Shown here one piece after another: positions 21,661 through 29,447 of a stretch of DNA of 29,474 nt. Under the pieces are notes generated by a model, which was not told the origin of the DNA, ran no database searches, and was given only the letters and a program-made list of their open reading frames with translations. The stretch is from Chara braunii. Its lineage: Eukaryota > Streptophyta > Charophyceae > Charales > Characeae. A program made the position numbers and the translations under genes. Within the stretch, counting starts at the first letter, position 1. Each line of letters opens with the position of its first letter. The stretch is taken from positions 495,603 through 525,076 of the forward strand of contig BFEA01000481.1 of assembly GCA_003427395.1 (NCBI GenBank). The letters are read 5' to 3'.

Positions 21661-22829
21661 TCAATGCGGGCAGTCCGTCGCCCCGCACCTCCCAAGCCAC
21701 ACAGAGTCGTCACCCCGGTTGGCCGGAGTATGCAAGTCAGGCTCGCCCATGTGCCGCAGTCCGTCGCGACCACGCGTCAACCCCGCGCACTCAGCACCAG
21801 CTCGTCGGATCGCCCAACTCTCATGCTTACTCACCTTCCAAAACTTGCTCGTTAGCCGACCCTCACTGATCGCGCTAACCTCAAGGTTCTTAGAGAGATA
21901 ACTAATCGCGCTTGCGAAATTTATAGTGTTCATGCTTGCATGAGGGATACGGGATTAGCACCAAGTGATGAGAAAGAGAAAAGAGGGAGTGCCTACGTCT
22001 GCATGTCCAGGCCACGACGCGGGGGACGAAGCCGCTCTCCGCGCATCGATCTGGGCGTGCAACCGTGGGAACCACTTAGAACAGAGGAAGAGCGTGTATG
22101 CGAAGACGAGGCGGGAAGGGGAAAAAAAAGAATACGAAAGTCATCAAAAACAAGAAGATTACAGTTGCGATTGCGCCCGCCAAAAACTACAGTTACACAC
22201 AGGATTAAAGCGCGGACGGAATCACAGCCTAGATTCTGTCGGGGCACGGTGCGTGCTTGCAAGAAGGGTCGTGCCGCCAAATTGCAAGGTGCCTAAATTC
22301 CTAGTCTAAATCCTAATTGCAAGATAAAATTCCAAAAACAATTTCGAGAGCCTGCGGGGGCTCGACATTAGTTCGAATTTGAAAATCGAAAACTCCCGTG
22401 CGCTAATCACGCCAAAATTCCTAGTGCGCATAGCAGAACAAGAAAGAAGTTATGACAACCGTTATTTCTCGCGCTCGCTAGGGCGCGGTCACTTAATCGT
22501 CAGTGCGAGATTTTCCCGGCACCGGCCTGACAAACTCCAATGAAACGGAAAAGAAGCGAGGGCATCCAGGCAACTTGCCCCACCAATCCCATTTGCGCCC
22601 CGTCACCCATCAAGGCTCTCCTGTTTCCCCTCAACAGCCTCGCGCAGGAAGTCGCGCGATTACAGAAGATAGTTCGTCACATATATGACGCCCAGGGGGT
22701 TCCAATCTTGTGCAAGCTCTCGCTTGCACTCATATCTGTCCAAGTTGCACGTGTCATAACCGTAAGATAAGAGTGTGGAAGTCATCCTGTTGACACGCCT
22801 TGATCCTTGCACCTATTTTATTGTTCCAA
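21661..22829. other. Stretch without recognised genes
   Basis: Short arginine-rich ORFs in several frames (21940-22309) and an ORF at 22540-22770 with a helical stretch (LAQEVARLQKIV). No domain is identified, so none is called. Confidence 0.35.

Positions 22830-22898
<69 letters not shown>
22830..22898 (+). repeat. 69-base poly(G) tract
   Basis: An uninterrupted G run after TTGTTCCAA and before TGATGTTCTC. It is the only long G/C homopolymer in the window, and creates the Gly- and Pro-repeat ORFs seen there. Confidence 0.95.
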
Positions 22899-22899
<1 letters not shown>

Positions 22900-23105
22900 G
22901 ATGTTCTCTCGGGAGTGTGGGTAAGAAGCTGGCCATCCCTGCTATTGTTGGTGGAAGTTCAAGGTATCGGACGTTGCGGTGTATGCACAGGAAACGACGG
23001 CTGCCATAGGGAGGGGAAGCGAGGTAATCAGGATAGAGAGTGGAAAGGGTACGTAGCACGGCCGCGCGGAACTGCTCGTGGTCTGTACACACAGGGATAG
23101 TCCCA

Positions 23106-23198
23106 ACGAAACAGTTTGTTTGTCACAGCCCCTCATTTGTTGTCCTCTTCTCCCTCTCTGCCTACGGTTTACCGGGCAGCTTTGTTTCACAATATAGG
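23106..23198 (+). repeat. Dispersed repeat, copy A
   Basis: Begins ACGAAACAGTTTGTTTGTC, contains TCCTCTTCTCCCTCTCTGCC and ends near CACAATATA. It is about 75-80% similar to 28953-29039 in the same orientation. The pyrimidine tract followed by TTTACCGGGCAG resembles an intron 3' end but nothing more supports that. Confidence 0.65.
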
Positions 23199-24097
23199 GT
23201 CTCGCCACACCAGTCCCGACTTGGGAAAATTTTCCCAGAAGTGAAAACCCGCTCGGGAGTGACTTTTGCCACACTACACTCTCGACGCGGCCGCGCTCCA
23301 AGTCTGACAATGTCATTTGCCACATGTGGATACGATCAGTGTGAAGCAGTCTGGCAAAAGTCGTTTGTCCCTTCCAGCTCCACTCCTGAATCTGGGATGA
23401 AACTCGGAGGAGCGAAGGAGGTCTTTCGAAAAGGCAGCTTCGCAGGTGGTGAGTTTGGGAGTGCTCCAGGGAGCCACATTCTGAGAGCTCCCGAATTCAA
23501 TTTGACAGGTAGAACTCGGGAGTTGGTGTGGCGGTGTCGGGTTTGCCGGGGATTTTAAAACGTCGGACGCTGTCCGACTCTTTCATTAAATTGAAGAACT
23601 TGATGGGATTGACGTCTATCAAAAGTTTATTCAGACCTGACTTATGACCGAGAGACTGAAACTTCTAGTACTTTAGTTCGAACACCTGCGGCTTCCAAGA
23701 GTAATGGCAGTAGTTGGCAGTTTCTAGCACGGCCGCAGAGGCCCGCGGACATAGAAACGGTAAAACTAGGTCTATCCTACCTAAAATAATGTCGCACGGC
23801 TGCTAATCCGCGTGATTCAGAGCCTAACAAGGCTAAAAAGAGGGACAAGCCGGGTATGGGGTCGTGGCGTGAGAGGAATATGAAGTTATTATTTTTATTT
23901 CCTGGGTCCGCCGGGTTTGACTTCGAATCAGAGGCCGACAGGCCAATACTGGGCCTACTAGGCTAAGCCCCAACCGGTTAGATGGCGGGGCGACGACTAT
24001 TTGGCAAGGTGAGGCAGGTAGAGCCTGCCTGGGCCTGTAGTTGGTGGGCCTACTGGGAAAAAGCCCTTCATATAGAAGGGTTGCTCTTGCTATGTCA
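23199..24097. other. Stretch without recognised genes
   Basis: A 172-residue ORF at 23040-23558 (+) has no recognisable domain. GGGCCTACT followed by a short spacer and AAGCCC occurs at about 23951 and again at about 24049. TTCGAATC at about 23926 resembles half of a Pol III B box, but no matching A box is found. Confidence 0.35.
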
Positions 24098-24108
24098 GAA
24101 GAAGGAGC

Positions 24109-24158
24109 TAGCTCAGTAGGTATCATGCCAGACTTTCACCGGCATGGGGATTGAATCT
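24109..24158 (+). promoter_or_regulatory. tRNA-like internal Pol III promoter (A and B boxes)
   Basis: TAGCTCAGTAGG at 24109-24120 fits the A box, and GGATTGAATCT at 24148-24158 is a slightly degraded B box. ATGCC/GGCAT (24125-24129 and 24141-24145) takes the place of the anticodon stem, but with an 11-base loop instead of seven. Acceptor and T stems do not pair. It is therefore tRNA-derived and not a functional tRNA. Confidence 0.65.
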
Positions 24159-24259
24159 TGTCGGTTGCTGGGCTAACTCTTTTGTCGAGCTGCCCTATTT
24201 GGGTTTTGGCGTGACGCGGTCCATTTCGACCGCGTGATCTCTGTGATCGCACGACCAAA

Positions 24260-24298
24260 ATGGCCCGTGCGCAAGGATGACACGCATAAGTCGAGAAG
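24260..24298 (+). pseudogene. U6 snRNA 3'-half fragment
   Basis: ATGGCCCGTGCGCAAGGATG followed by ACACGCATAAGTCGAGAA matches the U6 region after the AGC triad with about two differences. The 5' half, ACAGAGA box and terminal T run are absent. It lies inside the composite element and is better conserved in this part than the copy at 10950, so the two do not derive from each other. Confidence 0.85.
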
Positions 24299-24552
24299 CA
24301 TCTTGAATCCTTCAGGGCCCGAACTCGGGCTTGTATTTCAACAGTTCGTGGGTGTAACACGAACGACCATTGGCATAAGCCAATGGCTTAAAAAAAAAAA
24401 AAAAAAAAAAAAAAACCTAACTAACTAATTGAAACTAAACTAACTGTGAAGTGACGGATGTCGCCTTCGGAAGTGACTAGGGCGTTTCAGCCCCAGTGCA
24501 CTTGTCAGCGTATGAAAAAATGGGCGACGGTTTTACTTTTGCGAGGTAAATG

Positions 24553-24579
24553 TTTTTTTTTTTTTTTTTTTTTTTTTTT
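24553..24579. repeat. Poly(T) run
   Basis: Twenty-seven T. Possibly the tail of a minus-strand insertion, but no element body is recognised downstream. Confidence 0.8.
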
Positions 24580-24675
24580 CCTTAAATGTTTTTGAGGATT
24601 TGCTTTAGATTTTTTTCGTTTTGTTCTAGATTTTCTTTTTCTTTTTGTCTTTTTGTTCGTGATATTATTAAGTCA

Positions 24676-24696
24676 CCCGTTCATTTGACGAACGGG
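24676..24696. repeat. Hairpin family member 1
   Basis: CCCGTTC, loop ATTTGAC, GAACGGG: a perfect 7-bp stem, followed by CT as in members 2 and 3. Confidence 0.75.
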
Positions 24697-24768
24697 CTAG
24701 TACTGCTATTGGGGCAACGTGAAAGTTGGATGAATCATGAATCTACTCCTAATGGTACTAAGCACTAA

Positions 24769-24790
24769 GAGAGAGAGAGAGAGAGAGAGG
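24769..24790. repeat. (GA)n microsatellite
   Basis: About eleven GA dinucleotides. Confidence 0.95.
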
Positions 24791-24936
24791 ACAAAAAGTG
24801 GCTTACCTGGTTGCTGTCCTCGAGGTACTTCCATCGATAGGACAAGCAAAATCGAATGAATCATCAGCTCGAACATGGAAATATACACTGCCACACCATT
24901 TTTCATCCCTCCCCTGTGTTCTATGAGTTTCTAAGC

Positions 24937-24960
24937 GCCCGTTCATTTCAATAAACGGGC
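24937..24960. repeat. Hairpin family member 2
   Basis: GCCCGTT, loop CATTTCAATA, AACGGGC: a perfect 7-bp stem, preceded by GC and followed by TGCA. Confidence 0.75.
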
Positions 24961-25078
24961 TGCAGGCAACCTGAGGTAAGCTTTCTTTTCTTTTGTTATT
25001 GTTAGATTTTTTTTAGATTTTTTTTTTTTTTTTTTTTGTGAGATCCTCCCCCCTCTTTTTATCGGGTACAGTTGATGC

Positions 25079-25102
25079 GCCCGTTTGTTTTAGAAAATGG
25101 GC
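25079..25102. repeat. Hairpin family member 3
   Basis: GCCCGTTT pairs with AAATGGGC (eight pairs including one G-U) around GTTTTAGA. The flanks, GC before and TGCAA after, match member 2. Confidence 0.75.
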
Positions 25103-25242
25103 TGCAACACTCAATGGCGCGCCCGAACCTGACTCAATTTGCGTCCGGGTACGGGTGCGCGGGGCAGGGGGAAAGAAACCCCTTTGACTCTTTGAGTTTA
25201 CCTCTAGTTCGACTCTGTGAAAATGACAAGGGGGAGGGCGGC

Positions 25243-25257
25243 CGTTCATTTTGAACG
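25243..25257. repeat. Hairpin family member 4
   Basis: CGTTCA, loop TTT, TGAACG: a perfect 6-bp stem within GGCCGTTCATTTTGAACG. It shares the GTTCATTT core with members 1 and 2 but has lost the outer GCC/GGC pairs. Confidence 0.6.
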
Positions 25258-25365
25258 TTGGGGTGTCCCCCTCACAGAGAAACATGAGGTCTCAAAGGGG
25301 GTTAAGGAAAAACTAAAACGGGAGAAAGAAAAGAGAAGAAAGGAAGAAATGAAGAGAGAAGGGAA

Positions 25366-25426
25366 ACGACCGCAAATACGGTCGTGACCGCGGAGCAGGT
25401 GCAGCCCCACAAGGTTCTAGGGGCTG
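25366..25426. repeat. Two adjacent perfect stem-loops
   Basis: ACGACCG/CGGTCGT at 25366-25385 with a six-base loop, and CAGCCCC/GGGGCTG at 25402-25426 with an 11-base loop. Both are perfect 7-bp stems and not members of the GTTC hairpin family. Confidence 0.65.
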
Positions 25427-25436
25427 ATGGGATTGC

Positions 25437-25457
25437 GCCTGTTCGTTTTGAGCAGGC
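25437..25457. repeat. Hairpin family member 5
   Basis: GCCTGTTC pairs with GAGCAGGC (eight pairs including one G-U) around GTTTT. The flanks, GC before and AGCAA after, resemble members 2 and 3. The T for C change in the 5' arm is matched by A for G in the 3' arm, so the pair is preserved. Confidence 0.7.
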
Positions 25458-25510
25458 AGCAATAAAATGGTTGGGTATAGCCATTTCCAAGAGCACCTCG
25501 CATGGGAAAA

Positions 25511-25581
25511 CGGCCAGGTACTTCTGGGAATTGAAGACCTTGGTTCTCCTAGGGAAAACCAAGGCACTGAGCTCCTGGCCG
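25511..25581. repeat. Nested perfect inverted repeats
   Basis: Outer arms CGGCCAGG (25511-25518) and CCTGGCCG (25574-25581) enclose a second perfect 8-bp stem, CCTTGGTT (25538-25545) with AACCAAGG (25557-25564). Confidence 0.7.
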
Positions 25582-25623
25582 TGTTGATTCAAGGGTCAGG
25601 AGCACTGACGAATTTCGCCTGGT

Positions 25624-25668
25624 TGTGGGCAAAGCAGTTGCCCACATGCCTTCATCTGGCTATAAAAG
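25624..25668 (+). promoter_or_regulatory. Perfect hairpin followed by a TATA box
   Basis: TGTGGGCAA/TTGCCCACA at 25624-25646 is a perfect 9-bp stem with a five-base loop. TATAAAAG lies at 25661-25668, which is a canonical core promoter word. No ORF with a recognisable product follows, so any transcript would be non-coding or unrecognised. A chance TATA match remains possible. Confidence 0.35.
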
Positions 25669-25715
25669 TCCGCACTTCACGCAGCAGCCTCACACTTGTG
25701 GCAGTGTTGTTGGCA

Positions 25716-25733
25716 CATTCACCTGGGTGAATG
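25716..25733. repeat. 18-base near-perfect palindrome
   Basis: CATTCACC, TG, GGTGAATG. It could be a dimeric protein-binding site or a cruciform; there is no neighbour to decide. Confidence 0.6.
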
Positions 25734-26623
25734 CTGGCTGACTGTTGCATGCCGCTAGAGAGGAGATGTTGCTGGTGTAGTGGAGGTCTGCAGAGAGTTG
25801 TAGGAGGAGAAGGGAGGAAGCCATAGCTGAGGGCCGGGAGCTTTTTGCCCCACCCTTGTGCGTGTGTTGTATATGTGGGCAGGTGTTGCGGCTGTAAGGC
25901 CGGCGGCAACGACACTTTCGGTGGGGAGGTGTTGCTAATTGTTTTTGGTAAGGCAGCAACAACACTTCGGTGGGGAGATGATGCTTGACTAGTGGCGCAG
26001 CGGTATCAAGGCCTTTTTGAGTGGAAGTGCTGTCCGGAGGCACGACAACGATAGCAATTTCAGTGGGGCAGTTATACTGTCGAATTACGACACAGCTGAG
26101 TCGTTAAAGAGTTGTTTTTGGTAAGGGAGGTGTTGTCGGAGTGTCGGCTTATCAACGGCGTTATGTTCAAGGGACTTTGTTGGCGAAAATTTGCAGCTCA
26201 GAGGAACTATTATTTTGGTATGAGATCTAGCGGTAGTGTCGCACGACGGTCGTGGTACCGGTTTTGATGGTGCAGCGAGCAGTGGTTCTCCGTTGTTGTT
26301 TTTTTGTGGTGCGCAGCGGTTATGGTGGATTCCAAATATGACGTGGAGGTTGGGATGACGCTGGTACACGATTGGGTCTGTGCGGCAGTGGTGCATGGAC
26401 CGACGACATGAAGAAAGTGCAAAGTGAGTGCACCCGGTGGTTATTGGGGCTCGCGGCATATGCGGTTTTGAGCCAGAGCCACTTTTTATTTTTTAAGGCG
26501 CGCAGTGCGAGCGGTTTTGAGTTTTGGATCATCTAGTATTGTGGTCAATGGTATGAGACTGATTTTGTGATCAGGACCGACATGTTGGTGTGGCTATTGC
26601 AAGCGGACATGATGGTGATTTAA
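25734..26623. other. Stretch without recognised genes
   Basis: Degenerate repeats of CAACNACACTTTCGGTGGGGAG (about 25904, 25956) and GTTGTTTTTGGTAAG (about 25937, 26111). Minus-strand ORFs of 87-124 codons cross it but are low-complexity and lack recognisable domains. Confidence 0.4.
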
Positions 26624-27004
26624 GGTTGCGTGGACTTGTGATTGGTTGGGAAGTATCCTTGGAGGGCGTGATGAAGTTGGTATGGAGTTGAGATAGTTTG
26701 GGACATTGGGACAACGTGAAAACTCATTCGTGGGAACACCCTCCTGGAGGGCTATCTTGGTTGCGTGGACTTGCGATTGGTTGGGAAGTATCCTTGGAGG
26801 GCGTGATGAAGTTGGTATGGAGTTGAGATAGTTTGGGACATTGGGACAACGTGAAAACTCATTCGTGGGAACACCCTCCTGGAGGGCTATCTTGGTTGCG
26901 TGGACTTGCGATTGGTTGGGAAGTATCCTTGGAGGGCGTGGTGAAGTTGGCATGGCGTTGAGAAAGTTTGGGACATTGTGACAACGCGAAAACTCATTTG
27001 TGGG
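26624..27004. repeat. 135-bp tandem repeat, about 2.8 copies
   Basis: Units begin GGTTGCGTGGACTTG at 26624, 26759 and 26894, exactly 135 bases apart. The first two are nearly identical; the third diverges towards its end. A length of 45 codons keeps frame, producing a repetitive minus-strand ORF (26594-26953) for which I see no coding support. Confidence 0.95.
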
Positions 27005-28363
27005 TATCTCGCTTGAGTTTTTTCTTGGTCCAACCTCTGTTCTTTTGAACAGTTGAGAGAGGAAACAGACTGTGATTCAGGGGAGAGGACACAACTTGTG
27101 AAGTTGTGAGCCGCATATTTTCATATTCTACGGCGGTCATTTTCTTTTGATTGGCATACTACTCGACTTTCTTGAGTGAGCCGGATCAAACTTCAATCAA
27201 GGTCAGTGAGTTGATTGACTCAAATTTCCCTTCACACCTGTATGAACCCACACAATGACTTTGCTTGATCCAGTTTGTTTTGAATGTTCAAAAGAAAAGG
27301 TAGAGTGAAGTTGTTTGAGTCATGCATGTGAAAGGAATTGTCTGACTTGAGTACGGGATTGTATTGTTTTTTTTTTTACTTGTTTTCTTGGCATTATGTG
27401 TAGGTAGGTAGAAAGATACTTGCAAAGGAGATTGATTATGCGTATTTGAGAAAAGGAAAAAAAATGTCTTATTTCTGCCTTTCACCTGCCTGTATGCTAA
27501 AATACTTGTATTTTGAATAATTTCAACGAGTGTAGTGAAAGAAATCTTGTGAACATGATGAGGATACAGATAATCAGACTTAGCCTTTTTCCCGAGGATA
27601 GACCTATTCTATGCCAAACGACCTTATCTGCCTATACATGTCCAAATGATTCTCATTTTCTGTCTCCTCTGACTCTTTCGTCCAAGCTACCTTGAACTCG
27701 AGAGAAAGAAGAATAATTGAAAGCCACTTGAGATGAACACATTTTTTTTCTTCGGGAAGCATCTGGGACAGGGGTTCGTTGCTTTAGGAGTTGACCCTGT
27801 TATCGACCCAGAATGGACCATTCTACGGCGGGGTACTTTGCCGATTTGGTGGAGACGGTCTAACTTCTGAGATCTGAGTTTTAAGCTCAGGCGAGGAGGA
27901 GGAGTACCCCAAACCACTTCCTAGAGGGAGAGGCATGCAACATTTCAAGCAATGCACGTGATCAAGGAAGCATACGCAAAGCAACTAGTTATCCAAGAAG
28001 ATTGGAAGCATATGAAGACGGGTGTGTGCGTGTCTGGTCTTAAGTCGGCGGTAGGTTGAATGAATAACTTTGGCAGCACGTCTCATCAAGTCAAAACTAA
28101 GGCAACCGATTACCTTGTCGGTTGCATCAATGTTATTGTCGATAATAAACTCCTTGTTGGCAGTTGTTTGATTGTTTTGTGGTGTTCGACCTTAGATGGT
28201 CGGATTGTATTTCGATCTTATGTTATTGGATGTATTAAATGATGATTTGTAATTTTCCAGCTATCATTTCAGAAAGGATATGCATTTTATTGACTACGGT
28301 CGATTCCTTCTGATAAAAGTATATATGGTTATTATAACTTTATTTTGACTCTGTGTTTAAAGG
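27005..28363. other. AT-rich stretch without recognised genes
   Basis: Contains perfect hairpins CACAACTT/AAGTTGTG at 27090-27108 and GCAACCGA/TCGGTTGC at 28102-28125, and a tRNA-shaped sequence annotated separately. Short ORFs show no recognisable domains. Confidence 0.4.
27830..27911 (+). other. tRNA-shaped sequence (not accepted as a tRNA)
   Basis: GGGGTAC (27830-27836) pairs perfectly with GTACCCC (27904-27910), followed by A in the discriminator position, over 81 bases. Inside, GCCGATTTGGTGGAGACGG resembles a leucine-type D arm. CTGAG/CTCAG encloses a seven-base loop TTTTAAG. A proper T arm next to the acceptor stem is missing: 13 unpaired purine-rich bases lie there instead. It is probably a degenerate tRNA relic or chance fold. 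Confidence 0.3.
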
Positions 28364-28621
28364 GACTAGGATAATGTCGGGTTTCACGCTTGGTTGAGAC
28401 CATCCTAGTCGACCGGCGTCCGCTTCGTACTTAGGAGATTAGCGCCCTGAGGAACGGACGACGCTCGGGTCTACTTGGCATTAACCAAGCGTATCTATAC
28501 TACGATGAACGAGCAAACGCCCCCGGCTGATCTACCTCTGCAATTGCATTTAAAAGCTTTCGTACGTGGGTCAGTGGCTCGGTAGGGATACGCCCCTAAG
28601 GGTGGTGATAGCCCCTTAGGG
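28364..28621. repeat. Cluster of perfect inverted repeats
   Basis: GACTAGGAT/ATCCTAGTC (28364-28372, 28402-28410), CGCTTGGTT/AACCAAGCG (28387-28395, 28483-28491), CGTCCG/CGGACG (28417-28422, 28455-28460) and CCCTAAGGG/CCCTTAGGG (28594-28602, 28613-28621). The first two interleave, so they would form a pseudoknot or alternative folds. Confidence 0.65.
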
Positions 28622-28700
28622 AAGGAAAGTTTATGCCTCGCGGGAACCTGTCATATCGTAGGCGACCGTGGGATATACAACTGGCGCACCCGACTAGAGC
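28375..28700 (+). mobile_element. Possible LTR plus primer-binding site
   Basis: TGTCGGG at 28375 and GATATACA ending at 28679 would bound a 305-base LTR with TG and CA ends. AC then TGGCGCACCCGACTAGAG follows, which resembles a retroelement primer-binding site starting TGGCGC. TTTAAAAG near 28549 could be its TATA. No gag or pol sequence follows before the repeat at 28953, and no second LTR is in the window. This is inference from sequence pattern alone. Confidence 0.25.
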
Positions 28701-28952
28701 GGCGAAGGAACGATGCGACCGAGACTATCTTGGCGGCTTGCGGGATTCTTCTGCGTCATCCCCAAGTTGTCTATAAGGTTTTTTTTTTTTTTTTTAACTC
28801 CTGCGTGACATGGCCGGGAGGGCTCCCGCCTTTTGCAAAAAATGCAGGAGACGATGCGCACGACAGCGGTGCTGCACTCCCAAAAATGGCCGAGTCGGGA
28901 GTAGTGTGGCGAAGCCTATATACAGCCTCCTCATGAGTCGTGAGTTTCTCGG
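28701..28952. other. Spacer with poly(T) run
   Basis: A T run at about 28780-28796 and CCTATATACAG near 28915. No gene is recognised. Confidence 0.35.
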
Positions 28953-29039
28953 ACGAAACAGTTTGTCAAAGACTCTTGTTTGTTATCCTCTTCTCCTTCT
29001 CTGCCGATGGTTTACAGGGTTGTTCTGTTTGACGATATA
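28953..29039 (+). repeat. Dispersed repeat, copy B
   Basis: Matches 23106-23198: ACGAAACAGTTTGT, TCCTCTTCTCCTTCTCTGCC, then GGTTTACAGG and GACGATATA. It lies just 5' of a truncated LINE end. Confidence 0.65.
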
Positions 29040-29094
29040 TATTTCAAATTTAATGAAAGACACTTTAAGGCAGATACATTTGGTTGGCACCTCT

Positions 29095-29441
29095 TTAGGC
29101 AAATTGGAGATGTTAGGAGACGGATTACAACATTTTGCACAGATTGGGTAGGAGGGGAGAAAGAAGGACGGATTGCAAAAGTGGAATGGAGTGGAGACAG
29201 GGAGAGGGACAACAGGATTTGGAAGATATGAGAGACTACCGTCTAATTTTCAAAGACTGGACAAACATAGAACCCTCGTTCCCACTATGCCCGCCCTCGG
29301 ATTTTCCGGACCCGTTCCCACCTCATGCCCTTTCCCTGGCAGAGATTCTGTCATGAATGATAGAATACTTAGCCCAGTCTCCTTTACACTCACTGACATC
29401 TGAATACACATACATATACATAAATCTATATGCTCACATAT

Positions 29442-29447
<6 letters not shown>
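29095..29447 (+). mobile_element. LINE3: severely 5'-truncated LINE end
   Basis: Encodes the last residues of a LINE2-type ORF2. First ITTFCTDWVGGEKEGRIAKV and EWSGDRERDN (LINE2: ITTFCSNWLGGVRGGWITRV). Then, after a frame change near 29210, RDYRLIFKDWTNIEPSFPL and PPSDFPDPFPPHALSLAEI, stopping at 29354-29356. About 90 bases of 3'UTR follow, unlike those of LINE1 or LINE2. There is no poly(A); instead a T run begins at 29447 and continues to the window end, possibly an abutting minus-strand insertion. Confidence 0.8.

Larger units (their letters stand above)
24098..24415 (+). mobile_element. Composite tRNA/U6/hairpin SINE-like element
   Basis: The order is a tRNA-like head with Pol III A and B boxes (24109-24158), a perfect 8-bp hairpin ACGCGGTC/GACCGCGT (24214-24235), the 3' half of U6 (24260-24298), and three more stem-loops: GCCCG/CGGGC at 24317-24330, GTTCGTG/CACGAAC at 24344-24364, CCATTGGC/GCCAATGG at 24367-24386. 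A 26-base poly(A) follows at 24390-24415. Head, body and poly(A) are what a Pol III-transcribed, LINE-mobilised SINE shows. The 5' boundary is approximate and I found no target duplication. Alternatives are a one-off chimera made by template switching, or a processed structured RNA. Confidence 0.6.

Noticed and set aside
21940-22309. Arginine-rich overlapping ORFs
   Set aside because: Two frames are open simultaneously with purine-rich low-complexity sequence; no recognisable domain.
22754-23100. Proline- and glycine-repeat ORFs on both strands
   Set aside because: Generated by the poly(G) tract.
24098-24170. Functional tRNA gene
   Set aside because: Only A and B boxes and one stem are kept; acceptor and T stems do not pair and the anticodon loop is too long.
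24098-24415. Dinoflagellate origin suggested by a U6-bearing SINE
   Set aside because: No spliced-leader sequence is seen, long poly(A) tails are common here, and nad4 is not kept in dinoflagellate mitochondria.
26594-26953. Minus-strand ORF made of 45-residue repeats
   Set aside because: It follows from a 135-base tandem repeat with no internal stop; no start context, domain or neighbour supports coding.
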